DNA of 64,000 nucleotides from Herminiimonas sp. (GTDB lineage Bacteria > Pseudomonadota > Gammaproteobacteria > Burkholderiales > Burkholderiaceae). The stretch spans positions 372,001 to 436,000 of the forward strand of contig NZ_JAURVN010000014.1 in NCBI RefSeq assembly GCF_030655415.1, read 5' to 3'. The notes beneath the pieces are model-generated. The model was not told the DNA's origin, made no database searches, and worked only from the letters and a program-made list of their open reading frames with translations. A program made the position numbers and the translations under genes. The first letter of the stretch is position 1. Every line of letters begins with the position of its first letter. This document shows, piece by piece, positions 25,620-36,763 of this stretch.

Positions 25620-28264
25620 TGAAGGAAACACGCCTGCGTGCCATCAACGTATTCGCAGGGAGCGATATTTTTCGTACCGCATCCCTGCTGTTGTATGCCA
25701 CCTTGGTGTTCCATGTTGTCCTGCTGATTTACGCCAAGCATCTGTCTTTATCACAGAGTGGCATGCTGGCCGCAGTACTTCTCACCGCACTACTCTCGCT
25801 CGCCTTCATACGTTACTTTTGGCTGCGTACAGCAATTCTGCTGGATGAAAAATTCCTGCTGTGTGAAGTGACGGTTGCCACCTTCGCCATCGCAACGCTC
25901 TCTACACAAAATGCTGCAATGCCGGCTTTACCTATGCCGTGGTTGATTGCGATTGCTGGCGTTTTTCCCTTGGTTTTGCGCAATCGCATTGCGATGGTCG
26001 TGATTGCAGTCCTGGCTTTTATCGGTTACCGTATCAACGTGCATCTGGGCGTCACGATAGGTGACTGGTTGCCCGAACTATTTGCGACTATCTGCATAGG
26101 CTGGCTCGCCTTGGTACTCGCAAAAACACTGGACATCAATCGCGCTGCCTTGAGTCAGGCACGCACCAACGAGCGCCGCTTCAATGCGATTGCACGCGTA
26201 ACTCGCCACATCTTCATCATCACCGACGCCGATTATCAAATCAAGTTTGCCAATCCTGCACTGCAGGAAGTCATAGGCTACGATCAGGAAGAAATCATCC
26301 GTGATGGTTTGCAAGCAGTACTGCATCCGGACGATGAAGAAGAACACAAGAAAAAACTGCGCCATTTGCGTGACACGCCACACAGCACGATATTCTCGCG
26401 CCATCGCACTCAGCATAAAGATGGTCATTGGGTCTGGCTGGAAACGCGCGGCTATAACATGCTGCACGATTCAGCCATCAACGGACTCATATTCAGCCTG
26501 GAAGACATTACGCTGCGCAAAGACGTTGAGCTGAAGTTGCAGGAAGAAACCGCCATGCTACGCGCAGTGCTTGATCTCAATCCATCGATGATTTACGTGA
26601 AGGATAGAGATGGTCATTTCACCATCAGCAATCAGGTTTTTCAAAAGCATTTTGGCTACGCTAGCGAAGATGAATTGCGCGGCAAAACTGTCTACGATAT
26701 CTGTCTGAAAATGGCGAATGCCAATGACGAATTCAGTCCCCAGCAAATCGCTGACGACCTTCAGCAGCAAGATTTGCAAGTTATGCAAACCGGTGTGCCA
26801 TTGCAGGATATGGAAATGCCAGGCTTCTGGCATAGCGATATGCATCTGTGGTTCCACACCAGCAAATATCCTTTACGCGATGCCAAGGGCGAAATAATCG
26901 GTATCCTCGGCGTTACTCGCGACATCACCAAACGCAAGACTACTGAAACGCAAATCGAATATCAGGCAATGCATGACATGCTGACCGATTTGCCGAATCG
27001 TCGCTATCTGGTCAACACGCTTGCTGCGGCAATGGAAGTCAGTCGCCAACGACAATCCAGTCTGACCATGCTGTTCTGCGATCTGGATTTCTTCAAGAGC
27101 GTCAACGACACGCATGGCCACGACTTCGGCGATCAATGTCTGATTGAAATCAGCAAGCGCATCATGAGTGTCTTGCCGGCCACCGATTTCGTTGCACGTT
27201 TTGGCGGCAATGAATTCGTCATCCTGACCAACTCATCTCTGGCCGAAGCCAGCGTCAAGGCCAACGCCATCACGCGTGCTGTTTCCGAACAACTGATCTT
27301 CGACAATATCGCGGTCAAGATTCAAACCAGTATCGGCATTGCGCAGTTGAGCCCTGATCATGTCGTGCCTGCTGACTTGATACGTGACGCAGATGCAGCA
27401 ATGTATCAAGCCAAAGAACGCGGTCGCAATCGCGCAGAAATTTACGATGCAGCATTACAAAGCAAATCTGCCAAACATGCGCGTATGGATGTGGCTTTGC
27501 GTTTTGCGCTGGAACGTAATGAGCTATCGGTCGCCTATCAACCGAAGGTCTCGCTGGCTGATGGCAGCGTCAAGGGATTTGAATTACTGCTGCGCTGGAA
27601 CAGTCCTGAGTACGGCGTAATCTCGCCTAACGAGTTCATCCCGATTGCCGAAACCTCAGGCATGGTCGTGCCTATCGGCATGTGGGCGATGGAGCAAGCT
27701 TGCAAACAACTCGCAACGTGGCAGGCTAGTTATCCTGCGATGGGTGACATCACCCTTGCAGTGAATGTCTCGATGCGGCAATTGCTGCACACTTCTTTCT
27801 TCACTCAAGTACGCGACATTCTTAATAGCAGCGGCGTGATTCCGCGCACGATAGAACTTGAGCTGACCGAAACGTCTGCCATGGCGAATCCTTTGCAAAC
27901 GATAGAGAATCTATCGCTGCTGAAAAAACTCGGCTTGCGTTTGGCACTAGATGATTTTGGTACGGGCTACTCTTCGCTGGCTTATCTGCAGAAGTTACCG
28001 ATCGACATATTGAAAATCGACAAGGCCTTTGTGCATGGGCTGGATACCAAACAAAGCGATAGAGAAATTATTCGTCTAGTGATGGCGCTGGCACAAACGC
28101 TGAATCTGCAAACCATAGCCGAAGGCGTAGAGACGCCAGGCCATATTCGTGAATTGAAAAAATTGGGGTGCAATCTGGGACAAGGCTTTTTGTTCTCGCC
28201 ACCGCTGTCAGCCGAAGAAGCAGAAACGCTGATCTGTTCTTCTCACCGCTTCCCGCTAGACTGA
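25619..28264 (+). CDS. Membrane PAS-PAS-GGDEF(degenerate)-EAL signalling protein
   Basis: An 881-residue c-di-GMP protein. About five to six hydrophobic segments fill residues 18-170. Two PAS domains follow (about 195-305 and 313-440), then a GGDEF domain (about 450-610) and an EAL domain (about 625-880). The GGDEF active site reads GGNEF (529-533), with Asn in place of the catalytic acid, so cyclase activity is doubtful. The EAL domain keeps FELLLRW, NVSMRQ, ELTET, DDFGTGYSS, LKIDKAF and EGVE, so phosphodiesterase activity is likely. The start overlaps the purT stop. Confidence 0.88.
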   Translation: MKETRLRAINVFAGSDIFRTASLLLYATLVFHVVLLIYAKHLSLSQSGMLAAVLLTALLSLAFIRYFWLRTAILLDEKFLLCEVTVATFAIATLSTQNAAMPALPMPWLIAIAGVFPLVLRNRIAMVVIAVLAFIGYRINVHLGVTIGDWLPELFATICIGWLALVLAKTLDINRAALSQARTNERRFNAIARVTRHIFIITDADYQIKFANPALQEVIGYDQEEIIRDGLQAVLHPDDEEEHKKKLRHLRDTPHSTIFSRHRTQHKDGHWVWLETRGYNMLHDSAINGLIFSLEDITLRKDVELKLQEETAMLRAVLDLNPSMIYVKDRDGHFTISNQVFQKHFGYASEDELRGKTVYDICLKMANANDEFSPQQIADDLQQQDLQVMQTGVPLQDMEMPGFWHSDMHLWFHTSKYPLRDAKGEIIGILGVTRDITKRKTTETQIEYQAMHDMLTDLPNRRYLVNTLAAAMEVSRQRQSSLTMLFCDLDFFKSVNDTHGHDFGDQCLIEISKRIMSVLPATDFVARFGGNEFVILTNSSLAEASVKANAITRAVSEQLIFDNIAVKIQTSIGIAQLSPDHVVPADLIRDADAAMYQAKERGRNRAEIYDAALQSKSAKHARMDVALRFALERNELSVAYQPKVSLADGSVKGFELLLRWNSPEYGVISPNEFIPIAETSGMVVPIGMWAMEQACKQLATWQASYPAMGDITLAVNVSMRQLLHTSFFTQVRDILNSSGVIPRTIELELTETSAMANPLQTIENLSLLKKLGLRLALDDFGTGYSSLAYLQKLPIDILKIDKAFVHGLDTKQSDREIIRLVMALAQTLNLQTIAEGVETPGHIRELKKLGCNLGQGFLFSPPLSAEEAETLICSSHRFPLD

Positions 28265-28286
28265 TCTTTAGTGCATTCAAGATATG

Positions 28287-28368
28287 AATACGAAGCTGCA
28301 ATACGAAGTCTGCGAGATGAAATTGTAATGCGAAATTTCTAATACGAAGTTTGTAATGCAAATCTTGT
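28287..28368 (+). repeat. Six imperfect tandem copies of a 13-14 bp unit
   Basis: Units begin at 28287, 28300, 28314, 28327, 28341 and 28355 and resemble AATACGAAGTTTGT. They lie in the 170-bp gap between the GGDEF/EAL gene and the convergent dctA gene. I see no ORF of note within them. Confidence 0.6.
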
Positions 28369-28434
28369 AAAACGTTAAGCAAAAAAAGCGGCGCTTAAAG
28401 ATGAATTTCCATCCCTAAGTGCCACTCGTACTAA

Positions 28435-29754
28435 TCAAACATCCAGCTTGGTATTCGTCAGATCAAGTATCTTCTCCGGCTCGCTTGCAGCTACCGCAGT
28501 TTCGTTATTCAACTGCGCCTGCAAGACATCCATATCCAGTTCATTGACCCACTTCGCAACTACCAAAGTAGCAACGCCGTTGCCGATGGTATTGGTCAAC
28601 GCGCGTGCTTCTGACATGAATCTATCTATCCCCAATATCAATGCAAGCCCTGCAACCGGCACGTGACCAACGGCCGATAAAGTTGCCGCCAATACGATGA
28701 AGCCACTACCAGTAATCCCCGCAGCGCCCTTGGAGGTCAGCAGCAGAACCCCGAGCAGAGTAACTTGCTGCATCAAGCTCATAGGCGTGTTGGTTGCCTG
28801 CGCGATAAACACGGCAGCCATCGTTAGATAAATTGCTGTGCCATCGAGGTTGAAGGAATAACCAGTTGGAATCACAAGGCCAACGACTGACTTCTTAGCG
28901 CCCAGATTTTCCATCTTGGCGATCATGCGTGGCAAAACGGATTCCGATGAAGAGGTACCAAGCACGATCAGCAATTCTTCCTTGATGTACTTAACGAACT
29001 TCCAGATGCTGAAGCCATGCAGACGCGTGACGATACCCAGTATCACGAAGATGAAGAACAGACAGGTCAGATAGAACGCACCCATCATCTTGCCCAGCGA
29101 CAGCAAGGAACTGATGCCGTACTTGCCGATGGTGAATGCCATCGCACCGAATGCGCCTATAGGTGCAGCCTTCATGATGAAGCCGACGATCGCAAACAGA
29201 ACGTGCGAAATTTTTTCGATGAAATCAAATATCATCGTGCCGCGCCCGCCGAATTTATGCAGCGCAAAGCCAAACAAGACAGACACCAATAACACTTGCA
29301 ACACATCGCCCTTGGCAAATGCATCGACCATGCTGACCGGAATAATGTGTAGCAAAAAGTCAGTGACGGTTTCCAGTTTGCCTGGGGCTGTATAGCTGGC
29401 AATGCTGGCAATATCAAGTGTATTGACATCGACGTTCATCCCCACGCCCGGCTTCAAGACGTTGACGATGATCAGGCCGACTAACAAGGCTAGCGTACTC
29501 ATGATTTCAAAATAAAGTAGCGCGAGACCGCCCGTCTTGCCGACTTTTTTCATGTCTTCCATGCCGGCAATACCGATCACGACCGTACAAAAAATCACCG
29601 GTGCGATAATCATTTTTATCAGTTTGATAAAGCCGTCGCCGAGCGGCTTCATTGCGGTGCCGCTTTCCGGGTAAAAATTACCGAGCAATACCCCGACAAC
29701 GATGGCGAAAATAACTTGTACGTACAAGGATTTATAAAATGGCTGCTTATGCAT
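28435..29754 (-). CDS. dctA: C4-dicarboxylate transport protein DctA
   Basis: A 439-residue inner-membrane symporter for succinate, fumarate and malate with H+ or Na+ (DAACS family). Typical stretches are [19 protein letters not shown], the serine-rich [13 protein letters not shown] hairpin loop, and [14 protein letters not shown]. Length matches the family. Monocistronic. Between its start and nadB (29755-30046, 292 bp) I see only AT-rich promoter-like sequence and no gene; no DctB/DctD pair is nearby. Confidence 0.95.
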   Translation of the reverse strand: MHKQPFYKSLYVQVIFAIVVGVLLGNFYPESGTAMKPLGDGFIKLIKMIIAPVIFCTVVIGIAGMEDMKKVGKTGGLALLYFEIMSTLALLVGLIIVNVLKPGVGMNVDVNTLDIASIASYTAPGKLETVTDFLLHIIPVSMVDAFAKGDVLQVLLVSVLFGFALHKFGGRGTMIFDFIEKISHVLFAIVGFIMKAAPIGAFGAMAFTIGKYGISSLLSLGKMMGAFYLTCLFFIFVILGIVTRLHGFSIWKFVKYIKEELLIVLGTSSSESVLPRMIAKMENLGAKKSVVGLVIPTGYSFNLDGTAIYLTMAAVFIAQATNTPMSLMQQVTLLGVLLLTSKGAAGITGSGFIVLAATLSAVGHVPVAGLALILGIDRFMSEARALTNTIGNGVATLVVAKWVNELDMDVLQAQLNNETAVAASEPEKILDLTNTKLDV

Positions 29755-30046
29755 TTTTCTACTCTTTAATTAACAGGATCGTCAGCTGTCCAGGCAGACA
29801 TCCCTTTGTTGATAGGCAGCCTTTAAATGCGACCTTTACGTGCCTATAATCCTCGTATGCTAGACCTTTTTTCAGAGCGATACACAAGCTAAAAATCATG
29901 TTTTGCGACAGCTGAAAATTCAACTATTCTTAACGTTTTTCTCATGCCTTCTGCTGTAAAAGGCCCGTTTTCCTTGTGCAAATTGCGCAGCTTGCCGCTA
30001 AATCGAATATAGTCATGGGCAAACTTTTTCTTTAATACGAAACTCT

Positions 30047-31648
30047 ATGAAATTTGATGTCGCAATTGTCGGCAGTGGACTAGCCGGCCTCTCCGTCGCA
30101 CTCCATCTGGCCGAAACCCGCAAGGTCGCAGTTATTTCCAAACGTTCGCTGCTTGATGGCGCCAGTAGCTGGGCCCAAGGCGGCATCGCTGCCGTGCTCG
30201 ATTCGCACGATAGCTATGACGAACATGTAGCCGACACCTTGGTGGCTGGCGGCGGTTTATGTGATGAAGCCGCTACTCGCTACATCGTCGAACACGGCCC
30301 GGAAGCAATCGCATGGCTGATCAAGCAAGGCGTGCCATTCACGCCCGACTCGACCGCAGAACTCGGTTTCCATCTGACGCGTGAAGGCGGTCACAGCCAA
30401 CGTCGCATCATCCACGCAGCGGATGCAACCGGCCACGCGGTACAAGTTACGCTGGAAGAAAAAGTCCGCAATCATCCGAACATCACCTTGATGGAGCATC
30501 ACTACGCCATCGACGTCATCTCTTCGGAAAACCTGGAACGCAAAAAACACGGCCCGCGTTGTCTTGGTTTGTATGTACAAGACGTAAAAAGCGGCAAAGT
30601 CCTGACGATTTCAGCGGAACACACAGTCCTCGCGACGGGCGGCGCTGGCAAAGTTTATCTGTACACGACCAATCCCGACACCGCGACCGGCGACGGTATT
30701 GCAATGGCATGGCGCGCAGGATGCCGTATCGCGAATATGGAATTCATCCAGTTCCACCCAACCTGCTTGTATCACCCATACGCAAAATCGTATCTGATCA
30801 CCGAAGCTGTTCGTGGCGAAGGTGGCGAACTGAGATTACCGCCAAATTCCGGCAAAAATTCAGGCAAACGTTTCATGCCTGCGTATGACGAACGCGCCGA
30901 ACTCGCACCACGCGACATCGTCGCGCGTGCCATTGATGCAGAAATGAAAAAGCACGGTGTCGATTACGTCAATCTGGACATCAGCCACAAATCGACTGAA
31001 TTCCTGAAAGAACATTTCCCGAACATCATGGAGCGTTGCCTGCAGTTCGGCATCGACATCACGAAAGAACCAATCCCGGTCGTACCAGCAGCGCATTACA
31101 CCTGCGGCGGCATCATCACCGATCTGGCCGGCCGCACCGACCTACCCGGCTTATATGCCGTTGGCGAGACAACCTGCACCGGTTTGCACGGCGCGAATCG
31201 CCTAGCCAGCAACTCATTGCTTGAATGTCTGGTACTCGGCCGCGCAGCTGCAAAATACATCGAAGAACAACCAAAACAAAAAGCCGTCACTCTGCCGGCT
31301 TGGGACGAAAGCCGCGTCACCGATGCCGATGAAGAAGTCATCATCGCCAACAACTGGGAAGAACTGCGTCGCTTCATGTGGAATTACGTCGGCATCGTGC
31401 GCACCACCAAACGCCTGGAACGCGCGCAGCATCGTATTCGCTTGCTTAAAGAAGAAATCGACGAGTACTACGCCAACTTCCGCATTACGCCGGACTTGCT
31501 AGAGCTGCGTAATCTGGTTGAAGTCGCATCGCTGATTGTTAATAGCGCGCTATCGCGCCGTGAAAGTCGTGGCTTGCATTTCAGCCGGGATTATCCTGAG
31601 ACTTTGCCGAAGGCCTTGCCTAGTGTTTTGCAACCTGATCGGAAATAG
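30047..31648 (+). CDS. nadB: L-aspartate oxidase NadB
   Basis: A 533-residue FAD enzyme that oxidises L-aspartate to iminoaspartate for NAD synthesis. FAD-binding GSGLAGLSVALHLAE is at residues 9-23, then SSWAQGGIAAV, HTREGGHS and the late GLHGANRLASNSLLE. The C-terminal helical domain carries the usual Arg-rich SRRESRGLHFSRDYP. Monocistronic; nadA and nadC are not in the window. Confidence 0.96.
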   Translation: MKFDVAIVGSGLAGLSVALHLAETRKVAVISKRSLLDGASSWAQGGIAAVLDSHDSYDEHVADTLVAGGGLCDEAATRYIVEHGPEAIAWLIKQGVPFTPDSTAELGFHLTREGGHSQRRIIHAADATGHAVQVTLEEKVRNHPNITLMEHHYAIDVISSENLERKKHGPRCLGLYVQDVKSGKVLTISAEHTVLATGGAGKVYLYTTNPDTATGDGIAMAWRAGCRIANMEFIQFHPTCLYHPYAKSYLITEAVRGEGGELRLPPNSGKNSGKRFMPAYDERAELAPRDIVARAIDAEMKKHGVDYVNLDISHKSTEFLKEHFPNIMERCLQFGIDITKEPIPVVPAAHYTCGGIITDLAGRTDLPGLYAVGETTCTGLHGANRLASNSLLECLVLGRAAAKYIEEQPKQKAVTLPAWDESRVTDADEEVIIANNWEELRRFMWNYVGIVRTTKRLERAQHRIRLLKEEIDEYYANFRITPDLLELRNLVEVASLIVNSALSRRESRGLHFSRDYPETLPKALPSVLQPDRK

Positions 31649-31679
31649 GTAGACGATTCTCAGCTAGTTCTTAGCCATT

Positions 31680-31716
31680 AAAAAGCCGCCGATTGCGAAA
31701 TTAGCGGCTTTTTAAT
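31680..31716 (+). terminator. Rho-independent terminator of nadB
   Basis: AAAAAGCCGC (31680-31689) pairs with GCGGCTTTTT (31704-31713), loop of 14 bases, T-run after the stem. Confidence 0.85.
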
Positions 31717-31869
31717 TGTTGGATGCTTATTTTAGGTTGCTGTTGTTGATGTTTATATTTCTTCGTAGTCGTTCAGTTGCCAGAGGTGGCCCGGCAACTA
31801 ACCACAAGAGAGAAAAGCATCAGTAACAATAGTTCTTTAGGCTCGCTCCCCACGAATGACAAATCGCAC

Positions 31870-31912
31870 AATAAAAAATGCCGCCCAGTCATAAACCGAA
31901 CGGCATTTTTAA
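31870..31912 (-). terminator. Rho-independent terminator of purL
   Basis: AAAAATGCCG (31874-31883) pairs with CGGCATTTTT (31901-31910). Read on the minus strand the stem is followed by a T-run. It lies 40 bp beyond the purL stop. The gap 31649-31949 holds only this and the nadB terminator. Confidence 0.85.
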
Positions 31913-31949
31913 TTAGCAACGCTACTAACGCAAGCTGCAAACTACCAAA

Positions 31950-34900
31950 TCAACCCACCCACTTACGTGCATTCCTGAACATCCGCATCCAAGGCGAATC
32001 CTCGCCCCACGAATCTGGATGATAGGACTGCTGCACGCTGCGGAACACGCGTTCTGCATGTGGCATCAAGACCGTAAAGCGACCATCCGGCGTAGTCACC
32101 GATGTAATACCTTCTGGCGAGCCATTCGGGTTGTACGGATAGGTTTCGCTTGCATGACCTTTGTTATCAATAAAGCGCATCGCTACGATCGCCTTGTCGA
32201 TGTCACCGGTCAGCGAGAAGTCGGCATAACCTTCACCATGTGCAATCGCTATCGGCGCTTGAGTACCCGCCATGTCATTGAAGAAGATCGATGGAGAATC
32301 GGCCACCTCGACCATCGAGAAACGCGCCTGGAATTGTTCTGCCTTGTTACGTGTGAACTTGGGCCAAGCTTGTGCACCAGGAATAATCGATTTCAGATTA
32401 CTCATCATCTGGCAGCCGTTGCAAATACCCAAAGCAAACGTATCAGCACGATCAAAGTAAGTGGCGAACTCTTCTGCCAATTGCATATTGAACAGGATCG
32501 TTTTTGCCCAGCCCTCGCCTGCGCCCAATACGTCGCCGTACGAGAAGCCGCCGACTGCGATCAAGCCTTTGAAGTCGCTCAGCGAAGCGCGACCGGTGAT
32601 CAAATCGCTCATATGGACGTCGACTGCTTCGAAGCCCGACTTGTGCATCACATATGCGGTTTCAACTTGCGAGTTGACGCCCTGCTCGCGCAAGATCGCT
32701 ACGCGCGGACGCGCGCCTTTGGAGATGAATGGTGCAGCGATATCTTCCTGTGGATCGAAAGTGACGACTGGTGTAATGCCTGGATCGAGTTTATCGAGAA
32801 TGCAATCGTACTCGGCATCGGCGCAATCCGGATTGTCACGCAGACGCGCAATGCGCCAGCTGGTTTCACTCCAGAAGCGATGCAAATCGATGCGCGACTG
32901 GCTATAAATAACTTTCGCGTCACGTGTGAATTCGATCATGTCGTCGTCGCTCAACTTGCCGACGATGTGACTGCATGCGCCCAGATTATATTCACGCAGC
33001 ACATTCATGACATCTGATTTTTCAGCAGCACGTACTTGAATCACAGCGCCCAGTTCTTCATTGAACAAAGCGCGCAAAGTCATGTCGTTGCGGCGTTCTG
33101 CAATCTGGCTGGTCCAGTTTTTCGCATCGCCGCCATCGCTGGCGTGTTCGCCTTCCAGCGTCAGAATATCGAGGTTGACCGACAAACCGCTGTGACCGGC
33201 AAAAGCCATTTCACACAAGGTCGCAAACAAACCACCATCGGATCTATCGTGATACGCCAGCAGTTTTTGCTCTTTATTCAAACGCTGGATCGCGTTGAAG
33301 AATCCTTTCAGATCCTCTGCGCTATCGACGTCCGGTGTTTCGTTACCGATTTGCTGCATGACTTGCGCAAAGCAAGACGCACCCAAACGATTTTTGCCGC
33401 GACCCAAATCGATCGCGATCAGTACTGTGTCGCCAGCATCGGTGCGCAGTTGCGGCGTCAGCGATTTGCGAATGTCGTAGACCGGTGCGAAAGCCGAAAC
33501 GATCAGAGAGACCGGCGAGATAACCGACTTGTCCACGCCGTCGTCCTGCCAAGTTGTACGCATGGACAGGGAATCTTTACCAACCGGGATGCTGATGCCC
33601 AATGCTGGGCACAATTCCATACCAACTGCTTTAACGGTATCGAACAGCGCAGCGTCTTGGCCCGGCTGACCGCAAGCAGCCATCCAGTTCGCCGACAATT
33701 TGATATCCGAGATATCGGCAATCGGTGCAGCTGCAATATTGGTCAGCGCTTCGCCCACGGCCATACGGCCGGAGGCAGCTGCATTGATCACGGCCAGCGG
33801 CGTGCGTTCACCCATCGCCATTGCTTCACCAAGGTAGCCTTCAAAACTCATCGCTGTGACGGCGCAATCTGCAACCGGCACTTGCCACGGACCGACCATT
33901 TGATCGCGCACTGTGGTGCCGCCGACTGTACGATCACCGATCGTGATCAGGAAGGATTTATCTGCAACGGTAGGCAGGCGCAAGACACGTATCGATGCTT
34001 CCAGCAAATCGATGCCGGTGACATCGACCGCAGGCAATGTTTGTTTAACGTGGCTGACGTCTCTGTGCATTTTCGGCGGTTTGCCGAGCAAGACGTCCAT
34101 CGGCATATCGACAGGTTCATTGCCGTGTTGCGGATCGATGACCTTCAGTTGACGCTCTTCGGTCGCAGTGCCTACTACAGCAAACAGGCAGCGCTCGCGT
34201 TTGCACAGGTATTCGAATTGAGGCAGGCTGTCCGGCGCGATCGCCAGGACATAACGCTCTTGCGATTCGTTGCTCCAGATTTCCTTCGGTGCCATGCCAC
34301 TTTCTTCGAGCGGCACTGCGCGCAAATCAAAGATCGCGCCGCGTTTGGCATCGTTGGTAATTTCCGGGAAGGCGTTCGACAAGCCGCCTGCGCCTACGTC
34401 ATGTATAGACAAAATCGGATTGTCATCTTGCATCGCCCAGCATGCATTGATGACTTCTTGCGCACGACGTTCCATTTCTGGATTGCCGCGTTGTACCGAA
34501 TCAAAATCCAGATCAGCAGTGTTCGCGCCAGTCGCCATCGACGATGCAGCGCTGCCGCCCATGCCGATGCGCATACCCGGGCCACCGAGCTGGATCAACA
34601 AACTACCGACTGGCAGATCATTCTTTTTGGTGTGCTTGGCAGAGATACTGCCGATACCGCCGGCGATCATGATCGGCTTGTGATAACCGTTGACTGCGCC
34701 AGCGACGTTTTGCTCGTAGGTCCGGAAATACCCACCGAGATTTGGACGACCGAATTCATTATTGAAAGACGCTGCGCCGATTGGGCCGTCAATCATGATT
34801 TGCAAAGCTGAGGCGATGCGATCAGGTTTGCCGTACACGTTGGATTTAGTTTTGTCGGTTACCGCGATGGTGACATCGTGATCGTTTTCCCAATGCTGCA

Positions 34901-35960
34901 CGGCATCCGGCAACATCAAATTGGAAACGGTAAATCCACCCAAGCCAGCTTTCGGTTTCGCACCACGGCCAGTTGCGCCTTCATCACGAATTTCACCACC
35001 AGCACCAGTCGACGCGCCAGGGAATGGCGAAATCGCGGTTGGGTGATTATGCGTTTCAACCTTCATCAAAATGTGCGTCAACTCTTCCGACGATTGATAC
35101 ACATTGCCGTTCGCTGCGCCACGTGGATAGAATCGCGAAACCGTTGCGCCTTCAATCACCGATGAGTTATCGCTATACGCAACCACGGTACCGCGCGGTG
35201 CCAGTTGATGCGTATTTTTGATCATGCCAAACAGGGATATATCCTGCTTTACGCCGTCGATAGTCCAATCAGCGTTGAAAATTTTATGGCGGCAATGTTC
35301 GCTGTTCGCTTGCGCAAACATCATCAATTCGACGTCGGTCGGATTGCGTTTGGCTGTGGTGAACGCTGCCAGCAAATAATCGATTTCATCGTCAGACAAG
35401 GCGAGGCCGAGCTCCCTATTGGCGCTCACCAATGCCGCTTTTCCGCCTTGCGTGATATCGATGAATGCCAAAGGCTTGGCTTCGAGTTCGCCAAATAAAC
35501 CTGCAGCGGCTTCTTGGCTGCGCAAGACCATTTCTGTCATGCGATCGTGCAGTAAGGCCTGGACTGCTGCGATGCCTTCGTCGGATAATTTTCTCGCGCC
35601 GCCCAGCAAACCTGATTTCAGGTGCACGACATACAAGATGCCGCGTTCGATACGACGAATGTCCGTCATGCCGCAATTGTGCGCAATATCGGTCGCCTTG
35701 CTGGCCCATGGGGAAATCGTGCCGAAGCGTGGAATGACGACAAATTCATCGCCTTCGATCTTGCCGTCAAACGGTTCGCCGTACGTCAGCAATCCATCCA
35801 GACGTTTGACATCGTCAGGCGCGATAGGCGCAGCGGAATCGATAAAATGCAAAAAACGTCCGGTGACGCTGACGATCGCATGATCGATTTCTTGCAGTTG
35901 CAGTAAGAGGCGTTCGGTACGAAAAGCAGACAGGGCGTTGGAACCTGGCAAAATCAGCAT
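31950..35960 (-). CDS. purL: Phosphoribosylformylglycinamidine synthase PurL
   Basis: A 1336-residue single-chain FGAM synthase of the large proteobacterial type; converts FGAR, glutamine and ATP to FGAM in purine synthesis. The N-terminal PurS-like domain is followed by the AIR-synthase-like halves ([28 protein letters not shown]), and the C-terminal glutaminase domain has the Cys in [10 protein letters not shown] and the HGEG motif. Monocistronic, with a terminator behind it. Long open frames on the opposite strand are shadows. Confidence 0.97.
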   Translation of the reverse strand: MLILPGSNALSAFRTERLLLQLQEIDHAIVSVTGRFLHFIDSAAPIAPDDVKRLDGLLTYGEPFDGKIEGDEFVVIPRFGTISPWASKATDIAHNCGMTDIRRIERGILYVVHLKSGLLGGARKLSDEGIAAVQALLHDRMTEMVLRSQEAAAGLFGELEAKPLAFIDITQGGKAALVSANRELGLALSDDEIDYLLAAFTTAKRNPTDVELMMFAQANSEHCRHKIFNADWTIDGVKQDISLFGMIKNTHQLAPRGTVVAYSDNSSVIEGATVSRFYPRGAANGNVYQSSEELTHILMKVETHNHPTAISPFPGASTGAGGEIRDEGATGRGAKPKAGLGGFTVSNLMLPDAVQHWENDHDVTIAVTDKTKSNVYGKPDRIASALQIMIDGPIGAASFNNEFGRPNLGGYFRTYEQNVAGAVNGYHKPIMIAGGIGSISAKHTKKNDLPVGSLLIQLGGPGMRIGMGGSAASSMATGANTADLDFDSVQRGNPEMERRAQEVINACWAMQDDNPILSIHDVGAGGLSNAFPEITNDAKRGAIFDLRAVPLEESGMAPKEIWSNESQERYVLAIAPDSLPQFEYLCKRERCLFAVVGTATEERQLKVIDPQHGNEPVDMPMDVLLGKPPKMHRDVSHVKQTLPAVDVTGIDLLEASIRVLRLPTVADKSFLITIGDRTVGGTTVRDQMVGPWQVPVADCAVTAMSFEGYLGEAMAMGERTPLAVINAAASGRMAVGEALTNIAAAPIADISDIKLSANWMAACGQPGQDAALFDTVKAVGMELCPALGISIPVGKDSLSMRTTWQDDGVDKSVISPVSLIVSAFAPVYDIRKSLTPQLRTDAGDTVLIAIDLGRGKNRLGASCFAQVMQQIGNETPDVDSAEDLKGFFNAIQRLNKEQKLLAYHDRSDGGLFATLCEMAFAGHSGLSVNLDILTLEGEHASDGGDAKNWTSQIAERRNDMTLRALFNEELGAVIQVRAAEKSDVMNVLREYNLGACSHIVGKLSDDDMIEFTRDAKVIYSQSRIDLHRFWSETSWRIARLRDNPDCADAEYDCILDKLDPGITPVVTFDPQEDIAAPFISKGARPRVAILREQGVNSQVETAYVMHKSGFEAVDVHMSDLITGRASLSDFKGLIAVGGFSYGDVLGAGEGWAKTILFNMQLAEEFATYFDRADTFALGICNGCQMMSNLKSIIPGAQAWPKFTRNKAEQFQARFSMVEVADSPSIFFNDMAGTQAPIAIAHGEGYADFSLTGDIDKAIVAMRFIDNKGHASETYPYNPNGSPEGITSVTTPDGRFTVLMPHAERVFRSVQQSYHPDSWGEDSPWMRMFRNARKWVG

Positions 35961-36115
35961 GGCGAGAAGGTAGTTGATGCAGAAAAGCAGAGTAAATCGG
36001 CTGCCGTCCTGCGAGTTCAGAAAGCGTGATTATACAGCGACAGAGCAGGTTTTAACTGCCCGCTAAGCGCCTAAAAACTGCCTGAATGGCAAGGATGGCT
36101 ACGCCAGAAATGCAG

Positions 36116-36141
36116 AAGGGACGCATTTTCATGCGTCCCTT
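36116..36141. terminator. Perfect hairpin downstream of the DoxX gene
   Basis: AAGGGACGCAT (36116-36126) pairs perfectly with 36131-36141 over a TTTC loop. T-runs are weak on both strands. It lies between the purL start and the doxX stop, so it most likely ends the minus-strand DoxX transcript. Confidence 0.5.
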
Positions 36142-36196
36142 AATTGATACCACGTAGATAAAGCTGCTACTGGATGATGCTCAGGCTAGCTCGCCA

Positions 36197-36601
36197 TCAA
36201 TTCCACTTGCCGCCACGGCCACCGACGCTGAAGCGACCCGCCCCCAGGAAAACCAGCGCCAGCGCGGTCACCAGGAACATGCCTTGCAGTTCCAGCGCCC
36301 AGCCGCCTTGATCATTCAGCGAGGCCAGTTGTTTCATATGGACCAGGAAAATCGCAAACGCCATATTGCCGGCAATGACCAACGCCGCAGGCCGCGACCA
36401 AATACCAACGATTAAAAGGATAGGCGCCAGCACCTCGCCTACGTAGACCAGATAAGCCAGTTGCGCCGGTAATCCGGCCGCCGTCACTGAGCTGATGATA
36501 AAAGCCGGACCAGCCATGATCTTAGCCACGCCGTGCAACAGGATCAAAATTCCCAGCACTAGCCGCAACAGCAACTTGCCGAAGTCGTCAGTATTTTGCA
36601 T
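36197..36601 (-). CDS. DoxX family membrane protein
   Basis: A 134-residue protein with four hydrophobic helices. DoxX family signs are KLLLRLVLGILILLHGVAK at the start and YLVYVGEVLAPILLIVGIW in the middle. The ATG at 36601 has AAGGA at good spacing; another ATG three codons upstream is too close to that site. Family members are poorly defined, some linked to redox or quinone functions. The protein ends in a Gly-rich, basic tail. Confidence 0.85.
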   Translation of the reverse strand: MQNTDDFGKLLLRLVLGILILLHGVAKIMAGPAFIISSVTAAGLPAQLAYLVYVGEVLAPILLIVGIWSRPAALVIAGNMAFAIFLVHMKQLASLNDQGGWALELQGMFLVTALALVFLGAGRFSVGGRGGKWN

Positions 36602-36763
36602 AGTGTTCATCCTTGAGTATTTGTGTTTGATAGATAGTCGGGTAGCAAGAAAATATACCAACCCACTTTATTGCCAGACACATAATACGCCCGCTGGCAA
36701 AAAGCGGGAATGGCCTGTACCGTAAAAACCAAGTAATCAGCAGCGCGGCCTGTTTGCCCTATC

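Noticed and set aside
28287..28368. CRISPR-like array
   Set aside because: Repeats are only 13-14 bp, adjacent without spacers, and no cas genes are present.
33036..34811. A 591-codon open frame on the plus strand
   Set aside because: It lies fully opposite purL, which has complete family motifs; the translation has no recognisable domains and the composition of a reverse-strand shadow.
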